Of a stretch of 64,000 bases of DNA, positions 26,777 through 38,180 are shown one piece after another. Every line of letters starts with the position of its first letter. Position 1 is the stretch's first letter. The notes under the pieces were generated by a model. That model worked only from the letters and a program-made list of their open reading frames with translations. It ran no database searches and was not told where the DNA came from. Position numbers and translations under genes: made by a program. This DNA comes from Numida meleagris (Eukaryota > Chordata > Aves > Galliformes > Numididae): contig NC_034420.1 of NCBI RefSeq assembly GCF_002078875.1, forward strand, positions 6,137,814 through 6,201,813, written 5' to 3'.

Positions 26777-28761
26777 TTCTCTTAAAGCTGTGTGTTCTTG
26801 GTAATGATGATCGCTCACCTCAGGCATTTGGGCATGTAGATGTTGATCAGGTCCAAGTCTCTTGTGCCTTGTAGCACATCAGTTTTCCCATTCCTTATCT
26901 TATACCCTGTTGGCATCACCAAGGGCTGTTTGTGTGGACCAGGTAGAGATTAGACGTTTATTTCCAAGAAATAGCTATGTGATGCAGAATAGATGGTATT
27001 TAAAGCAAGGCACTGTATAAGCACGGGAATTGTTTCAGTATGTATGTAGATGCTGGCATATGAAAAAGAATAAATGTAATCAAAAACATTCAGGTTATAC
27101 CAATTTTGTTGTATTTAAAAAAAAAAAAGCATGGGCAGCACAGCTGTGATAGTACAGTGCAATGCTTTTGTTGTGTTTCCATGTTTTCAATTATACAGCT
27201 ATCACAGCAAAGTTTTCCTAATTTCATTAGTGATGATACTTCATCCTGTTGTAATGTAGCTATAATGAGGTTAGACAGACATAAAACCGTTGATTTATTA
27301 AACGGGCAAAATGTGTAAATCATTTCAATTTGCTAAGTGGGGAATGTTCTTTGGTGTTCAAATTCTTGTCATAACCTCTTAGAGCTCCAAGAATTTCCAT
27401 TAATATGCTGCTTATATTTGAGTTCCTACCAATTAATGTATTTTTTTCATGTAGGAGAAATATTTCTGATATGTGAGTGTATAGTCAGTCATGTGTGCTC
27501 ATGTGAGTCAGCCCCTAATAGTCCGCCTAAGGAAGCTTCAGGACACGCTGCAGAATATTCCCCCACAAATACCTTGCAAAAAGTGGGGCAAAGAAAACTT
27601 CTTGCATTTTCCCTTTTTTTTGTTTTGTTTTTATGAGCCTGTTGATCATTGAGGGACAGAAGGTGGTTTTGTAATGATCTTTCTTATAATGAACTGGCAG
27701 AGTTATCTTCATCTTGAACTGATTCACATCAAGGTATGTGAGAATCATTTCTGCAGGTATGTTGCATATATTATTTGCATGAAGCCACTACATCAAGGAG
27801 AACATTGCAAGTCCAAAAGAATCCAGATTGTTGATCCAATTGTGAATTAATACTGGAAGTTGAATCAAATATAAGAATTAACTCAAAGTTGATGGTCAAA
27901 CTTCATAGGTGTTACTGCTTTCTTTCTGCTGGTATACCTGATTATACTTGGAAATTTCTCCATTTGGAGGAGGTGCTGCTAGAAGTTAAAAGAATCATCA
28001 AAGACTGATTCTCCAATTCCAGGAGAATTTTTGAAGAAAGACACTAGTACAAGCCCATCTCTCTTAACTTTTGTATTAAACTGGGAAAGCAAGCCTTTGC
28101 GCTGAAATGCAGTTTGACCACTTCATGCCCTTTCTTGGGATTTTTCAAGTAGATAAAATGCTAAATATATATGCTTTTGCCAGTGGGAGCAAGTTATTTC
28201 TTAATTCAGCTGATTGTCTCATGTTATTTTTGTGTGGTTTTGGTGTCTCTTTTTAAAAATGAAGACAGGGCTTTCTTCAAAGACCAAGCATCCTGCCTTC
28301 CTTTTAGCTGATGAATGAGTTGGCAAATTAAATTATGTAATAAAGCTAAATAGAAGTGGGATGGAACAGCTAATTTTTGATGCAGTGTTGTTTTATCCTC
28401 TAAAATGAGTTGCAGTAAATTGGAGTGATGGAGATGAAGATTAGTTTGTAGCCATCTGAAATATGTTTTTCCTTTAAAATTTAGGGAATGAGAATAACCC
28501 TTTATTTTTCCCTTATGGGAGATTAAAGGCCTTTCTAAAGGCTGTAGCTTTGTTTTTCAAATATGACTTCTCTCATTTTGCTGAAAAAAAAAAAAATCCA
28601 GTCAGTCTGAAAAAATTTGCTTTCTACTCTTATGCTGAATTATTTCTTATCTGATGCTTTGCCTACCATCTTGAAAAATGTTAATTTTCACAACGTGGAA
28701 ATGACATTGGTAATTTAGCTGCTCACTGACTTGCTGAAACATCCTTTCTTTTTCTCCTCAG

Positions 28762-28827
28762 AAGAGGATCTAGTTAAAGATAAAACTAATTATGAAGAAA
28801 ATAGTTTTCAGATATGACTGGCTGGAG
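28762..28827 (+). other. Exon-like block, possible terminal or internal exon
   Basis: A very good acceptor (CCTTTCTTTTTCTCCTCAG, ending at 28761) is followed by one open frame. That frame starts at 28764, reads EDLVKDKTNYEENSFQI and ends at TGA, 28815-28817. A usable but not ideal donor (GAG|GTAAAT) follows at 28828, giving a 66-nt block. The residues are hydrophilic and protein-like, but I do not recognise the family. If real, it is either a last coding exon or a lncRNA exon. T-rich DNA yields such acceptors by chance, so this is only a candidate. Confidence 0.25.
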
Positions 28828-30099
28828 GTAAATGTTGCTTCTGGGTGGCAAGGAGGGTAATTGTCAAGGGCACGGCTTGCCTTCTGGCTGTAAATTGCTT
28901 CAACTTTGCATATATCTTAGTGGAACACTATGAATCTTCCTTAGCAGCTTTGGCTTGCTTCCTTCTGTGTTTTTTTTTCTGGTGGTGGAGGTTTATTTGT
29001 TTCTTTTCAGAAAAGAGAGTTCACTCTGCTTGGTTCAGGTCTCACTTCTCTTACTCAGCATCGCAGTGTTTGGGATGACTAAAAGTTTTTGGGGATCTGT
29101 TGGCTTGTATATGGGAGTTGTGTGGTCCCTCCACCTCTGCCAATATGAAAGATCAATCCATTGTCAGGCCTGCGTCTCAGGAATGAACCACAATACAAGA
29201 TGTTGCTATAAACTTTAAGAGTTTATACCCCATGGTAGTCTAAGAAAATGAACTCAGATAAACCTCTGGAAAATGAGCATGAACTCTTTACGACATACCA
29301 CACTTCAACATAGTATTCTGGATATGTTTTCATTATTTCCCAGGCAGTACACTGTGGGACCTATTCTCTAGTAGCTCTCCCAGTCAGGTGTCACACCTGA
29401 ACGTGTTTGACTCCAGCTTTCGGCTAGGCTTTTTCCTGTGAGTAATGTTGGCTGATGTTTCATTCTGGGATTTGAGATAATAATCTGATGACCCGATTTC
29501 ATGACTTTGGGTGACATATAGTGCTGGGTTTGCAGCAAGTACCTGAAATGTTTTTTGCTCTAATTTCATAAAACTTTATAGACTTGTGAGCTGGCTGTGA
29601 AAATACCTTCATGGCGAGGAGAGGGCGATCAGTTGACCTAGAGGTTGCCTTTTGCACATCAAGAGAGGCTATCCTTGACCACAGAAATCAAACTGAGAGA
29701 TTGTCAGACAATAAATGGCTGTTGTAATTATATGTTTGTCTTCTCTGTGGGTACAGCTCCAGGAACAGGATTCAGGTCTTGATTCAGCAGTAGTTTAATT
29801 TTATATAAGTGTTCAGTGTTAGAATAAGTGCTGTACCCAAATAAGTTGTTGATGTGGACGTGGGATTTATTGAGGGTCTTCATTTTGAAGTTCTTCAGAC
29901 ATAAATCTTACTAAGATGTTGATGGGCTGCCCTGCTCTGTGGTATTGTGTAGGCAGTGATACTATGGATGCTACACAGGACTGGAGTCAGAGCAGAGAAT
30001 TGTGGCTGATTACAGAGGGCTGGCCATAGCCAGGAATCGTTTGAGGATGTTGAAGAGAACAGAGGAACGAAAGTGCTAATTTTCTCCTGCAGATTTATC

Positions 30100-30680
30100 C
30101 GTGTTAGAGGGGAACTTAATCAAAGTGTCATTACTTTAATGAAATTCTCATACAAAATGCAGGACACTTGATATAATTTATCTGTATTAATTACTGTGCT
30201 GCTAAAAGGAAGTTGTGTGACAAATTATTTGTTCTGCCTATTCATCCATTCTTTATCAGACCTTTTCCTACGATGATGCAACATAATGAGCAGAAGCAGC
30301 CTTGTCATGGTGCTGAGGGGATAATTTGCATTGATCCCAAGCTAATAAATGAGTTATTCACCCAAGACAGCACTCAATATTTTTAATAACAATATTTTCT
30401 GTTCTGAAATTAATGATCATTTTACAAGTAAGCAAAACAAAGTGAATTGGTTTTGTGGATTGTAGAATCTAGAGCTAATTTCAATTAATAAGAATAGATT
30501 TTTGTGTGCATAACAAATTACATAAATCTGAAGCGGCATTCTACTCTTATAATTTATGAACGAGTAAACTTCTAATGTTTCAGATTATTAATTGTTTAAT
30601 TGTGCTGCAAATTTATAAGAATAAGCAGCATCAGATGAGCTGCTTCTGCATCCAGTTGGAGTAAACGAAAACAAATGCCA
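30100..30680. promoter_or_regulatory. Candidate conserved non-coding element, homeodomain-site rich
   Basis: Roughly 580 bases are unusually dense in TAAT/ATTA cores, for example TAATTTATCTGTATTAATTA near 30174, TTTCAATTAATAAG near 30480 and ATTATTAATTGTTTAATTG near 30584. The stretch also contains TTTGCAT-type and AATAAT sequence. It has no simple-repeat periodicity, few long homopolymers and no sustained open frame. In vertebrates such texture is typical of deeply conserved developmental enhancers. Conservation itself cannot be judged from one sequence, so this is an inference. Confidence 0.35.
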
Positions 30681-33600
30681 CAGAGACAAGATGAATCAGC
30701 TTTAAATACATTAAGTTACTGCCATATTGGACCAGGTGTCTAAACTAAAAACGGCTGACTAAAAACCGTATCTTAAACTTTCTTACATATAAACCAGCTT
30801 TAAAGAGCTCTGAGTCATCAACAGAAATAAGGATAAGCTGCATAGTTCATATCTGAGCTAACTTGAACATTTTTAACATGGGGCTTCAGTCATGGCAGCA
30901 GTGGAGGACTGAAGCCTGCTGCTGCTCTGGATGAGAGTAGAAACATATCTAAATTAGTTACGTTTTGCCTTTTAGTTCAGACTGGTACCTAATTTGGTGA
31001 TTCTTTACTCTGTGTTTCTGTTCTGTTCCTGTTGAAAGTTGATGTAAATGCAGGAAATACTTGTGATTTGAAACTGTGAGGTACCAAAATCCACAATTGT
31101 TGGGATATGGTAGGACAGCTGCTAGGCCGTAGGGTGCTCACAAGGGCTGTGTGCTGAGATGCAGAGCCTCGATGCAGTGCTTGTGTGCCAGGCTGCTTCT
31201 GGGTGTGAGACTGCCCTGGGCCTGTGTGGCTGCTTCTGAGTGCAAAAAGGTTGTTTCTTTAGTGGGAAGTGCTTAAAACATGAAAAAAAAATTCACTTTG
31301 AGGCATACTGAGGAGCAAGCATTCATGCAATCTGCTCTGCTGGTTCTTCTGGAGTTGTAGTGGAGGCACGATAGATATTACAGTTCTCCTACAGCTGTTA
31401 CCTAAAGCTGGCACAGCTGTCTGGCACTGAAAGCCCAGTCATTGCATTAAAATATATGTATCCCACGGATCACTGCAGGACAGAGAGAACTTGTTGGCAG
31501 AGCTTATCTAATCCAGATGTTATGCTGCCTAGTACTATGAGCATATTACATAAGGAAAATTGTTTAGACATAGTTCAAGTGTCTTGAGCTGTGTCCTGAT
31601 GCACGTACACCTCCACAATGCAAGAAACAGGAGGAGGGTTTGGCATGACTTATATATAGGCCAGGTGTATCTGTCAGAACAGTCTTCATTTCTTCCATAA
31701 TGTGGATTTTTTTAATTAATTAGTGGAAGTATTTTCAGTGTTATCTCCTGAGCTGCTTTGATACTTACATAGGAATTAATTGTTTTGCAGGTTATTTTTT
31801 CCAGCATGTGCACTTTATCTGAAAAGCTTGAAGCAGACTAGAAGATAGCTTTACAAATTTGAACTGGTGGGATGAGCACATAAGCTCGTCAGAATGTTCT
31901 GTTCTTGTTCATCCTGTGTTTGTGAACCTGCCAGACTTTGCCTTCTTTAGGTTTCCTGAGCTTTTGTGTGTGTCTGGAATACCTTGGAGCGTGCTCCCAG
32001 GAAGCTGGGGCAGCTCTTCTGGGACAGGGCAGCCTGGTGGCTAATTTATAGGCATGCAGTTGGCAAGTCTGTAAAAGCAGGATCGTTTTTGCGTTGAGTG
32101 AATGTATCTTTGGATGTGAATAAGAGCTATAAAGGAAACAAGTCTTTAACAATAATTTCTGTTCTTCATGTTGTGTGATTACTGTCTGTCTAATTGAGAG
32201 CTAAATCCAGTGGGTTTCCCCTCTGGTTTGGTGAACAAGGAAGAAGTGAGCAGTGAGCTAGAACAGATAAACTTCACAAAGTCAGCCCAATTTCTGCTCC
32301 AGATTTACATTTGAGGATATCTGAAAGAGTCTAGATAAGCATCAGAACTCTCTAGTGCTGTTTTGAACTGTCTGGACTTAACTTGCTGGTAGCTGGAAAT
32401 TGCTATCTTACTTTCTCGTTTATCTGTGTGAGACTTGAATTTTTTTTCCATGCAATTGCCTTTGCTTACTATTTAATCTTGGCAGTAGCAACTTGCTGAC
32501 TGATTGCTCCAAACATGCTCTAAATAAGGCAGAGAAGGCCATCTTAAGTATACAAGTGAAAACAAAGGTCAGACTGACATGATTGTACATGCTGGAGGAC
32601 TACAACAAGCACAAATTACTTCACCTTTGCATAACCAGCCTTCCAGGCAGGCATTGTTAGCAGCTGTCAATCTCCCTAGTTATTACTGGTCATTCTTTTA
32701 TTTATTTATTTTAACAAACATGAATTAAAATGGGCACTGCAGCATCCTGAAATCACCCTTTGGCTTACTTCTGAGACTTGAATGGAGCCAAAGATATGCA
32801 GGTGGCTCTGACAGCTGCACTCAGCAATAGTTTCTAGTTTTGTGCCCGCAGTAACTAGGTTAATCCACTGCTTCTGGCATGATGGGCTGCAAGAAGCTCT
32901 ATGAATATACAATTGTGCGCTGAAATGCTGTTTCATTTCTCACTGTTAAAATGTATTTTGTAGAATTTTCTTCTTTCTTAGCAATTATTAATGCTAATAC
33001 TTTATTTTTGCACTGCTCTTCACTTCAAAGCCTGAGTTTGCTGAAATAAATCTTTGAGTGTTTTTGTTTGTTTTGGCAAATTGAATCAATGTACATTTGT
33101 AAAAATCTGTTACGTAGGAACTTCCATAATTTAGCTCTATTAAGAAAAATATAATCAATAAAATCAATTTTTTAATTGTTTCATTTTCTTAACATTTAAA
33201 AATGTCTAGCACAGTTACTTATTGTGCAGTGTAGTCCTCTAGGCCTAGATGTCTTTGGTATTTTGCTCGTGTAGGTTACAAAAAACAAAATAACAAAAAA
33301 ACCGCCTTGTGGAAATGGAAAAATCTTCTAATCCATCCTTTGTCATATACTTGAGAGAATGATTTTGGCCTGTTCCTGTGAAGATGGAGACATTTGCAGT
33401 GTGTACCGCAGACTGTGAACCGCTCACGTAATGGCTGGGCTTTTAGTACCTGTTGTTTGTCCATCAGTGAGAGATGGCTATGACTTCAGCTGAGATGTGC
33501 TCAATGTATATGCTAGTGACTTGGAAATTGAAAGTGATGAAAATGTGCATATAATGCACTGAACAAAAGATTGGTCGTCTTCATACTGAAGTGTCAAAGC

Positions 33601-34540
33601 TGTTAAGCTTACAACCTGAAAACATCAGAGAGGTCAACAGCCTCAAAACTAGAAGGTTGTCCCATTCTGTGGGGCTTTTTAAAATAAAGTGGAACACCAT
33701 CATTACTACTTATGGCTTCAACACACTGCCTGGTTGCTTGTGGGTTTTTTTTGAGATTTTTTTGCTAGCTTATAGTTTTCTGGAAGATAGACATTTCCTC
33801 TTACTTAACTGTACATTATAAATGAGCATCTCATGTTGTACTAAAGCTTGCATTTATAAACGCGTTTATATGACTTAATTCTAAGTAGTCAAAACACTTA
33901 TATGAATGCAATTCTTGTTCAAACAAAATAAATTGTAGCTATGTATAGTTTATGGCTCAACCCTTTTTTTTTCCTGTTGCACCAGCATCAGGCCATGGTA
34001 ATGGCACTTTTAAATCAAGGTAAAAGTCATCCAGTGAGTGTTATATTGATTTACAGTGGTAGGTAAGGACAGCAACACTCATAGACAGTATCAGTATATG
34101 TGCAAGAGCCTAGATATCCTTTCACTCCAACTTTTTATCGAAGTATTATTAACTTTCTGACATAGATTTAACTTATGACAATTTAAACTATGTGAATGGT
34201 TGACCCTCGATAGAACAAAATATTTGGTAATGATGACACAGTAGAAGGGAATTTAAGTCGAAGATGAAGTCTTAAATGGAGACAAGTTGATGAAATTCCT
34301 TATCTGTGTTAATGGTGCAAATTCCCTGTGTACTTGGGTCACTCTTGTGGGGCCAAGCATCACTGAAGTAATTAAACCACTCTCCAGCACCTCTCATTAC
34401 TAAATTGAGGCCATGGTCTGTTTGGGTTTATCCTTTTCTTTCTGCATGTATGGGCCCCTCGGAAAGAAGAAACCACTGAAAGGTGAGAAGGTGGATGGAA
34501 ACTTGGTGAGGTAGAAAGAATGCTACGTTTATATTTGTTT

Positions 34541-34554
34541 ATATATATATATAT
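34541..34554. repeat. (AT)7 microsatellite
   Basis: Seven AT units are embedded in TTTATATTTGTTTATAT-type sequence. Confidence 0.85.
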
Positions 34555-35416
34555 GCATGTATTGCTGGTTTATCCACAAACATGATCTGAATGCTTTAAT
34601 TACGCTTCATCTAACAAGATGTTTTCATGCTTTGTGTAAGTGGAGGAAAAAAATAATACTTATATGTGACCTTGAGATGCAAAACTTGAGCAATTCTTTA
34701 ACCTGAAGCCATGCTGGATATTTGTGGGATTTTGGGGATTATATCATTTCATAGGAGTTTACGTAAATGGTTTATTTCAGTTTTTGAGCTCAAATAGCTA
34801 TATTATTTCTTAACACAAAAATGCCTCTTTAATTTGTTGTATGTGTAGAAGGCATATGGGCTGATCCAACACAAGCAAAACAAAGCTAGATGGGAAAGGA
34901 CAAGTTTTTCCATTTATGTTCACAGTTCAGAACTTATTTATCAGGTGTTGAGACTCAATGTAGGTCCTCTTACCCTTTTTAGTCTTTCATTCTGTTTAAG
35001 GTGTTTACTTCGCTTTTTGGCCAACCCAAACCAACTTGTGGTGATAGTGTATTCCTGTATAGTTAAAATGTAGAACTGTTCTTTCACTTCATAAGATGAT
35101 TTTGCTTGTAACTTGCCTGTAACTTTCCTTTGTAACTGCAAAGGAGTCTTGACACTTACGTTTTCTGTAGTTGTGTAAATTTAATGAAAGAATTGAAGTT
35201 TGGAGTTGGATCATCAAAAGCTGTTACCCATTTTTCCCACGTGGAAGGAGAAACAATGAGTATTAACTTGTGCCATAAGGACAAATGAAAGCAGAGACCA
35301 AATAATCTATGTGGTTTATTTCTCTGTGCGCTTGTTCTTTTCTTTTTGTGCACATTGAGCTTTAATTCACAGTTCATGTGTTTGGAGAAGAAAATGTGTA
35401 AAAAGAACCTTTGTTT

Positions 35417-35435
35417 AAAAAAAAAAAAAAAAAAA
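35417..35435. repeat. A19 homopolymer
   Basis: Nineteen A residues form the longest pure A run I found in the window. The sequence just upstream is not gene-like and I found no flanking duplication, so a retrogene tail is not supported. Confidence 0.85.
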
Positions 35436-35904
35436 CTTCTAAAAGAGAACATGTTTGCTCATCTGCAGTTGAGCAAAAAATATGCATGGAACTCCAATAG
35501 ATACAAGCTTATATTGTAACATCATGATGAGTTGGACCTGTTCATAAACGTATTTCATGTTCCAGTAGATACTTTTACTGACAACACATCAGAAAATAAT
35601 GGCCAAGATTTTGAAAACTTAGTAGTAGATCTGGGATACCTAGACTTGATATTTCCAGCCCAAATCACATAAAAGAGAGAAGATGCAAAGCCCTGGAGAG
35701 TCAAGCTGTAGTAAGTGTGTCACTTCCCACCCCTTTGTTGTTTCTGCTGTTGGAACTGTGATGGATTTGTTTAAAAGCTCTTAGCAGTCTGGAGAAGCAC
35801 CAGATATTCTTAGCTGGTAATAGTCAGTTAATTGTTTTTGGTCTGTCTGGCTTTGGAGATTGAATAAAAATGATCAGAATAGCCTACTTGGTTTATAATA
35901 CGTA

Positions 35905-36140
35905 GGGTGCTCTGAAAGTAATGCCTCCTATCTATTCTATTTATATCCATGGAAACTAAAATGGATACAAAGAGTACAGTAAACATTATTTGATAGAGCA
36001 AATTCTCAGGTACAAAACACTATTTTTCAACATAGTCGCTACCATTAGCTATGCATTATTGCCAGTGATGAACAAGAACCTGCATGTGGTGCTTGTAAAA
36101 ATCTGCAACAGTGAAGATGACAACCTGTCACTGAGTTAAA
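35905..36140 (-). mobile_element. Mariner DNA transposon fragment, Galluhop/Mariner1_GG-like
   Basis: The block starts directly after a TA dinucleotide with GGGTGCTCTGAAAGTAATGC, which matches the terminal inverted repeat I remember for the galliform mariner Galluhop (Mariner1_GG). Reading the minus strand, the transposase C-terminus is still visible: CIANGSDYVEK followed by a stop at 36020-36022. This is the typical mariner ending. About 235 bp are present. The rest of the element and the opposite TIR are missing, and similarity fades near 36135-36140. The element therefore lies in minus orientation and is a 3' remnant, unable to move by itself. Confidence 0.85.
36020..36120 (-). pseudogene. 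Mariner transposase C-terminal remnant
   Basis: Only the extreme C-terminus of a mariner-family DDD-type transposase survives. The residues CIANGSDYVEK and the stop codon (36022-36020 on the minus strand) are clear. Further upstream on the minus strand, a CRFLQAPHAGSCSSL-like stretch lies in another frame, so the coding sequence is frameshifted and decayed. The catalytic and DNA-binding domains are absent. Neighbouring sequence shows no full-length partner that could mobilise it. Confidence 0.7.
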
Positions 36141-37080
36141 TAGTAAGGAAAGTAAGTATGTGGAGTGTTTAAAGAATCTCTGTAGTAACTCAAAATACTT
36201 AAAATATATATAGTGAAACAAATGATGTGTCTTTGGTGACATAGATGTTGTTATAATCAATGTAAACCCTTATTACACATCTAGTGCTGTTTTCTAATGT
36301 GTGTACCGAGTATTCTAAATAACATAAGGAAATAAGAATGCATGAAAATCTGTCATTGAGTTTCAAACAAGTCCTTAAACAATCTTTCAGATTTTTTGAC
36401 TTTGTGAAGTTTCAGTATTCAAATCAAGTAGCTTAAAATGTATGTATTAACAGTCTTGTAGTACTGCTTTTTGCCATTCAGTCAATATGTGGAACAGTTC
36501 ATTTTTTCTACTTAGAAAAAGAACAGTGCACTTGCATATTTTCTTCAGATCAGTCTCCTGAACAGTTCACCTGAGTACTTCTTGCATATTATTTGTTAAA
36601 AGGACATACTTACTGGAACTATAGTAGGTTTGATTTGTTTTTTGTGTTCCAACTATCTTCAGCTTTTTTATATCTTAAATATAGTGTATATATTTTTCAA
36701 GGAATTATATGCAATTTGTGTTCTACGGGCTGTTTTTTAGATTAATTGGAAGTACATCAGATGTATTTGGCAGAAGTTACTGTTCTTTATTTGTTGTTTT
36801 GGAAGTATTTCCTCTCAATAATTAGTGTTGGGGTAAGTGTTTTCACGTTTCCGGTTGTTGCCTCCATGTGTTCTTGCATAACCAATCCCAGTTGTTGAAA
36901 GTGTATAAAACTCTGATGTTGCATCCTTATAGACTGCCAACCCTGAGAATTCAACAGAATGTTCTTTTTCATATCCTCCAGAATGCTTCTTTTGTAGTAA
37001 GAGCTGTCTTGTTGCCTTATGTATGAATGTAAATATGGTGTCTAGCAGTCTAAGAGTTCTGGGTGTTACTGCACGTGTTT
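36141..37080. other. Gene-less AT-rich sequence
   Basis: Unique-looking, AT-rich sequence lies between the mariner remnant and an antisense CR1. No exon, RNA gene or repeat copy is recognised. The longest open frame, on the minus strand at 36815-37162, runs into the CR1 and has no known domain. Confidence 0.6.
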
Positions 37081-37274
37081 TCATAGAATCATAGAATGGT
37101 TCGGGTTGGAAGGGACCTTTAAGATCATCTAGTTCCAACCCCCCTGTTATAGGCAGGGACACTTCCCTCTAGACCAGGATGCTCACAGCTCCATCCAGCC
37201 TACTCTTGAATGTCTCCAGGGAGGGGCATCCACAACCTCTCTAGGCAACCTGTTCCAGTGTCTCAGCACCATTA
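37081..37274 (-). mobile_element. CR1 LINE 3' end, antisense, 5'-truncated
   Basis: The block begins with two octamer units (TCATAGAA TCATAGAA), the reverse complement of the CR1 tail. It continues with the antisense 3' UTR ('ggttggaagggacctttaag'). The antisense ORF2 end follows and includes 'gggaggggcatccacaacctc'. Only about 190 bp are present. The left border is sharp, while the right border (5' truncation) is placed where similarity fades at about 37274. Confidence 0.95.
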
Positions 37275-37632
37275 TATACTGCACATAACAAATACGGTAC
37301 AGAGCAGAGATTTCTGTAAAGTAGCAGAGATATGAGAGTACTGTTCCAAAGATCTTGAGAGTTCCATACTACATTACAGGGTCACCTTTACTGACTTCGT
37401 AGAGATTGTGCTTTCATACCTTCTCTTAATGGAGTTCTCACTTTAACCACTTCACTGTCAAAAATCCTCCCCAGTACTTGATCTAATTGCTAGCTTTTAT
37501 CCTCAGACTTTTTGCTGCTAGAATAGGAGTGTACTTATCTGCTTGCAACACTTGTCACTCAGTATTGGAAGTTGCATGATACATTAGGGGTCTTTGACGG
37601 TATAAAACAGCTCTTTTCCTATGAAGTGCAAT

Positions 37633-37699
37633 GCTAATTATGTTTGTATATGTTCATTGTTATAACAGGTATAAAGCATGTATATGAACAACAATTAGC
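37633..37699 (+). ncRNA. Possible microRNA-precursor-like hairpin
   Basis: A 67-nt segment folds back on itself. GCTAATT at its 5' end pairs with AATTAGC at its 3' end. After a 2/3-nt internal loop, GTTTGTATATGTTC pairs with GCATGTATATGAAC, giving 13 pairs (including four G-U wobbles) and one mismatch. The apical part contains the palindrome TGTTATAACA. Size and arm lengths are in the range of metazoan pre-miRNAs. I do not recognise a known miRNA seed. An AT-rich MITE relic or chance pairing are alternatives. Because of the wobbles, the fold favours RNA from the + strand. Confidence 0.25.
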
Positions 37700-38068
37700 T
37701 GATAGGAAGCCCTTCTGGTAGACTCTCTAGGAAAACATTTTTTCTTTACTGATTGTTCCTTTCAGAATTTTGTAATGTGAGCTAGTCTGTGTATCCCATA
37801 TGTGAGAGTAATACAGAAAATGAGATGTAGGAGTACAACTGTGTAACAGCTCTGCTGAAACTCTTGTTCTGAGAGGGAGGAAATTATGCCTCCTTCTAGT
37901 TTGTCTTGTCCCATTTCCATTTATGCTGTCATGGTAATAAAGGACTGTTGAAGATCTATATGGAAAACCCAGATGCTTCTGTTGCTTTCAACACTTAATA
38001 AATAAAACAAGCAAACAGATTTTGTAACTCACTCAGGCTGACCTTCATTTGAGTATTTTCTTTTTCAG

Positions 38069-38180
38069 TGTTGTTCTGCTAGAATGTATTCATTGGAAGA
38101 GAATACTTATTGAAGAACAAGTGGAGAAATTTTCACTAATTCTGCTTTGGTCTAGATCCATGTTCCACTGGGAAGAGCAG
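38069..38180 (+). other. Exon-like block A (112 nt) with strong splice sites
   Basis: The acceptor is TTGAGTATTTTCTTTTTCAG, ending at 38068, and the donor is GAGCAG|GTGAGT at 38181. Only one of the three frames is open. It starts after one base and gives 37 codons, beginning VVLLECIHWKRILIEEQ and ending SMFHWEEQ. The block would enter with a split codon and leave with a complete one. I do not recognise the protein. It is followed 766 bases later by block B, whose splice sites are also good. Together they could be internal exons of a + strand gene or of a lncRNA. Chance is possible because T-rich DNA supplies acceptors easily. Confidence 0.35.

Larger units (their letters stand above)
26782..35904. 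other. Gene-less AT-rich sequence between solo LTR and mariner
   Basis: No full gene or repeat copy is seen. It contains an exon-like block at 28762, a palindrome at 29700, the AT-rich candidate conserved element at 30100-30680, an AT microsatellite at 34541 and an A19 run at 35417. The part around 32640-32940 mixes CAGGTG and CAGCTG E-boxes with ordinary sequence and may also be regulatory, but that is only an impression. Confidence 0.55.

Noticed and set aside
35417..35435. A19 run as the tail of a processed pseudogene
   Set aside because: Upstream sequence has no coding resemblance and no flanking duplication. Processed pseudogenes are rare in birds.
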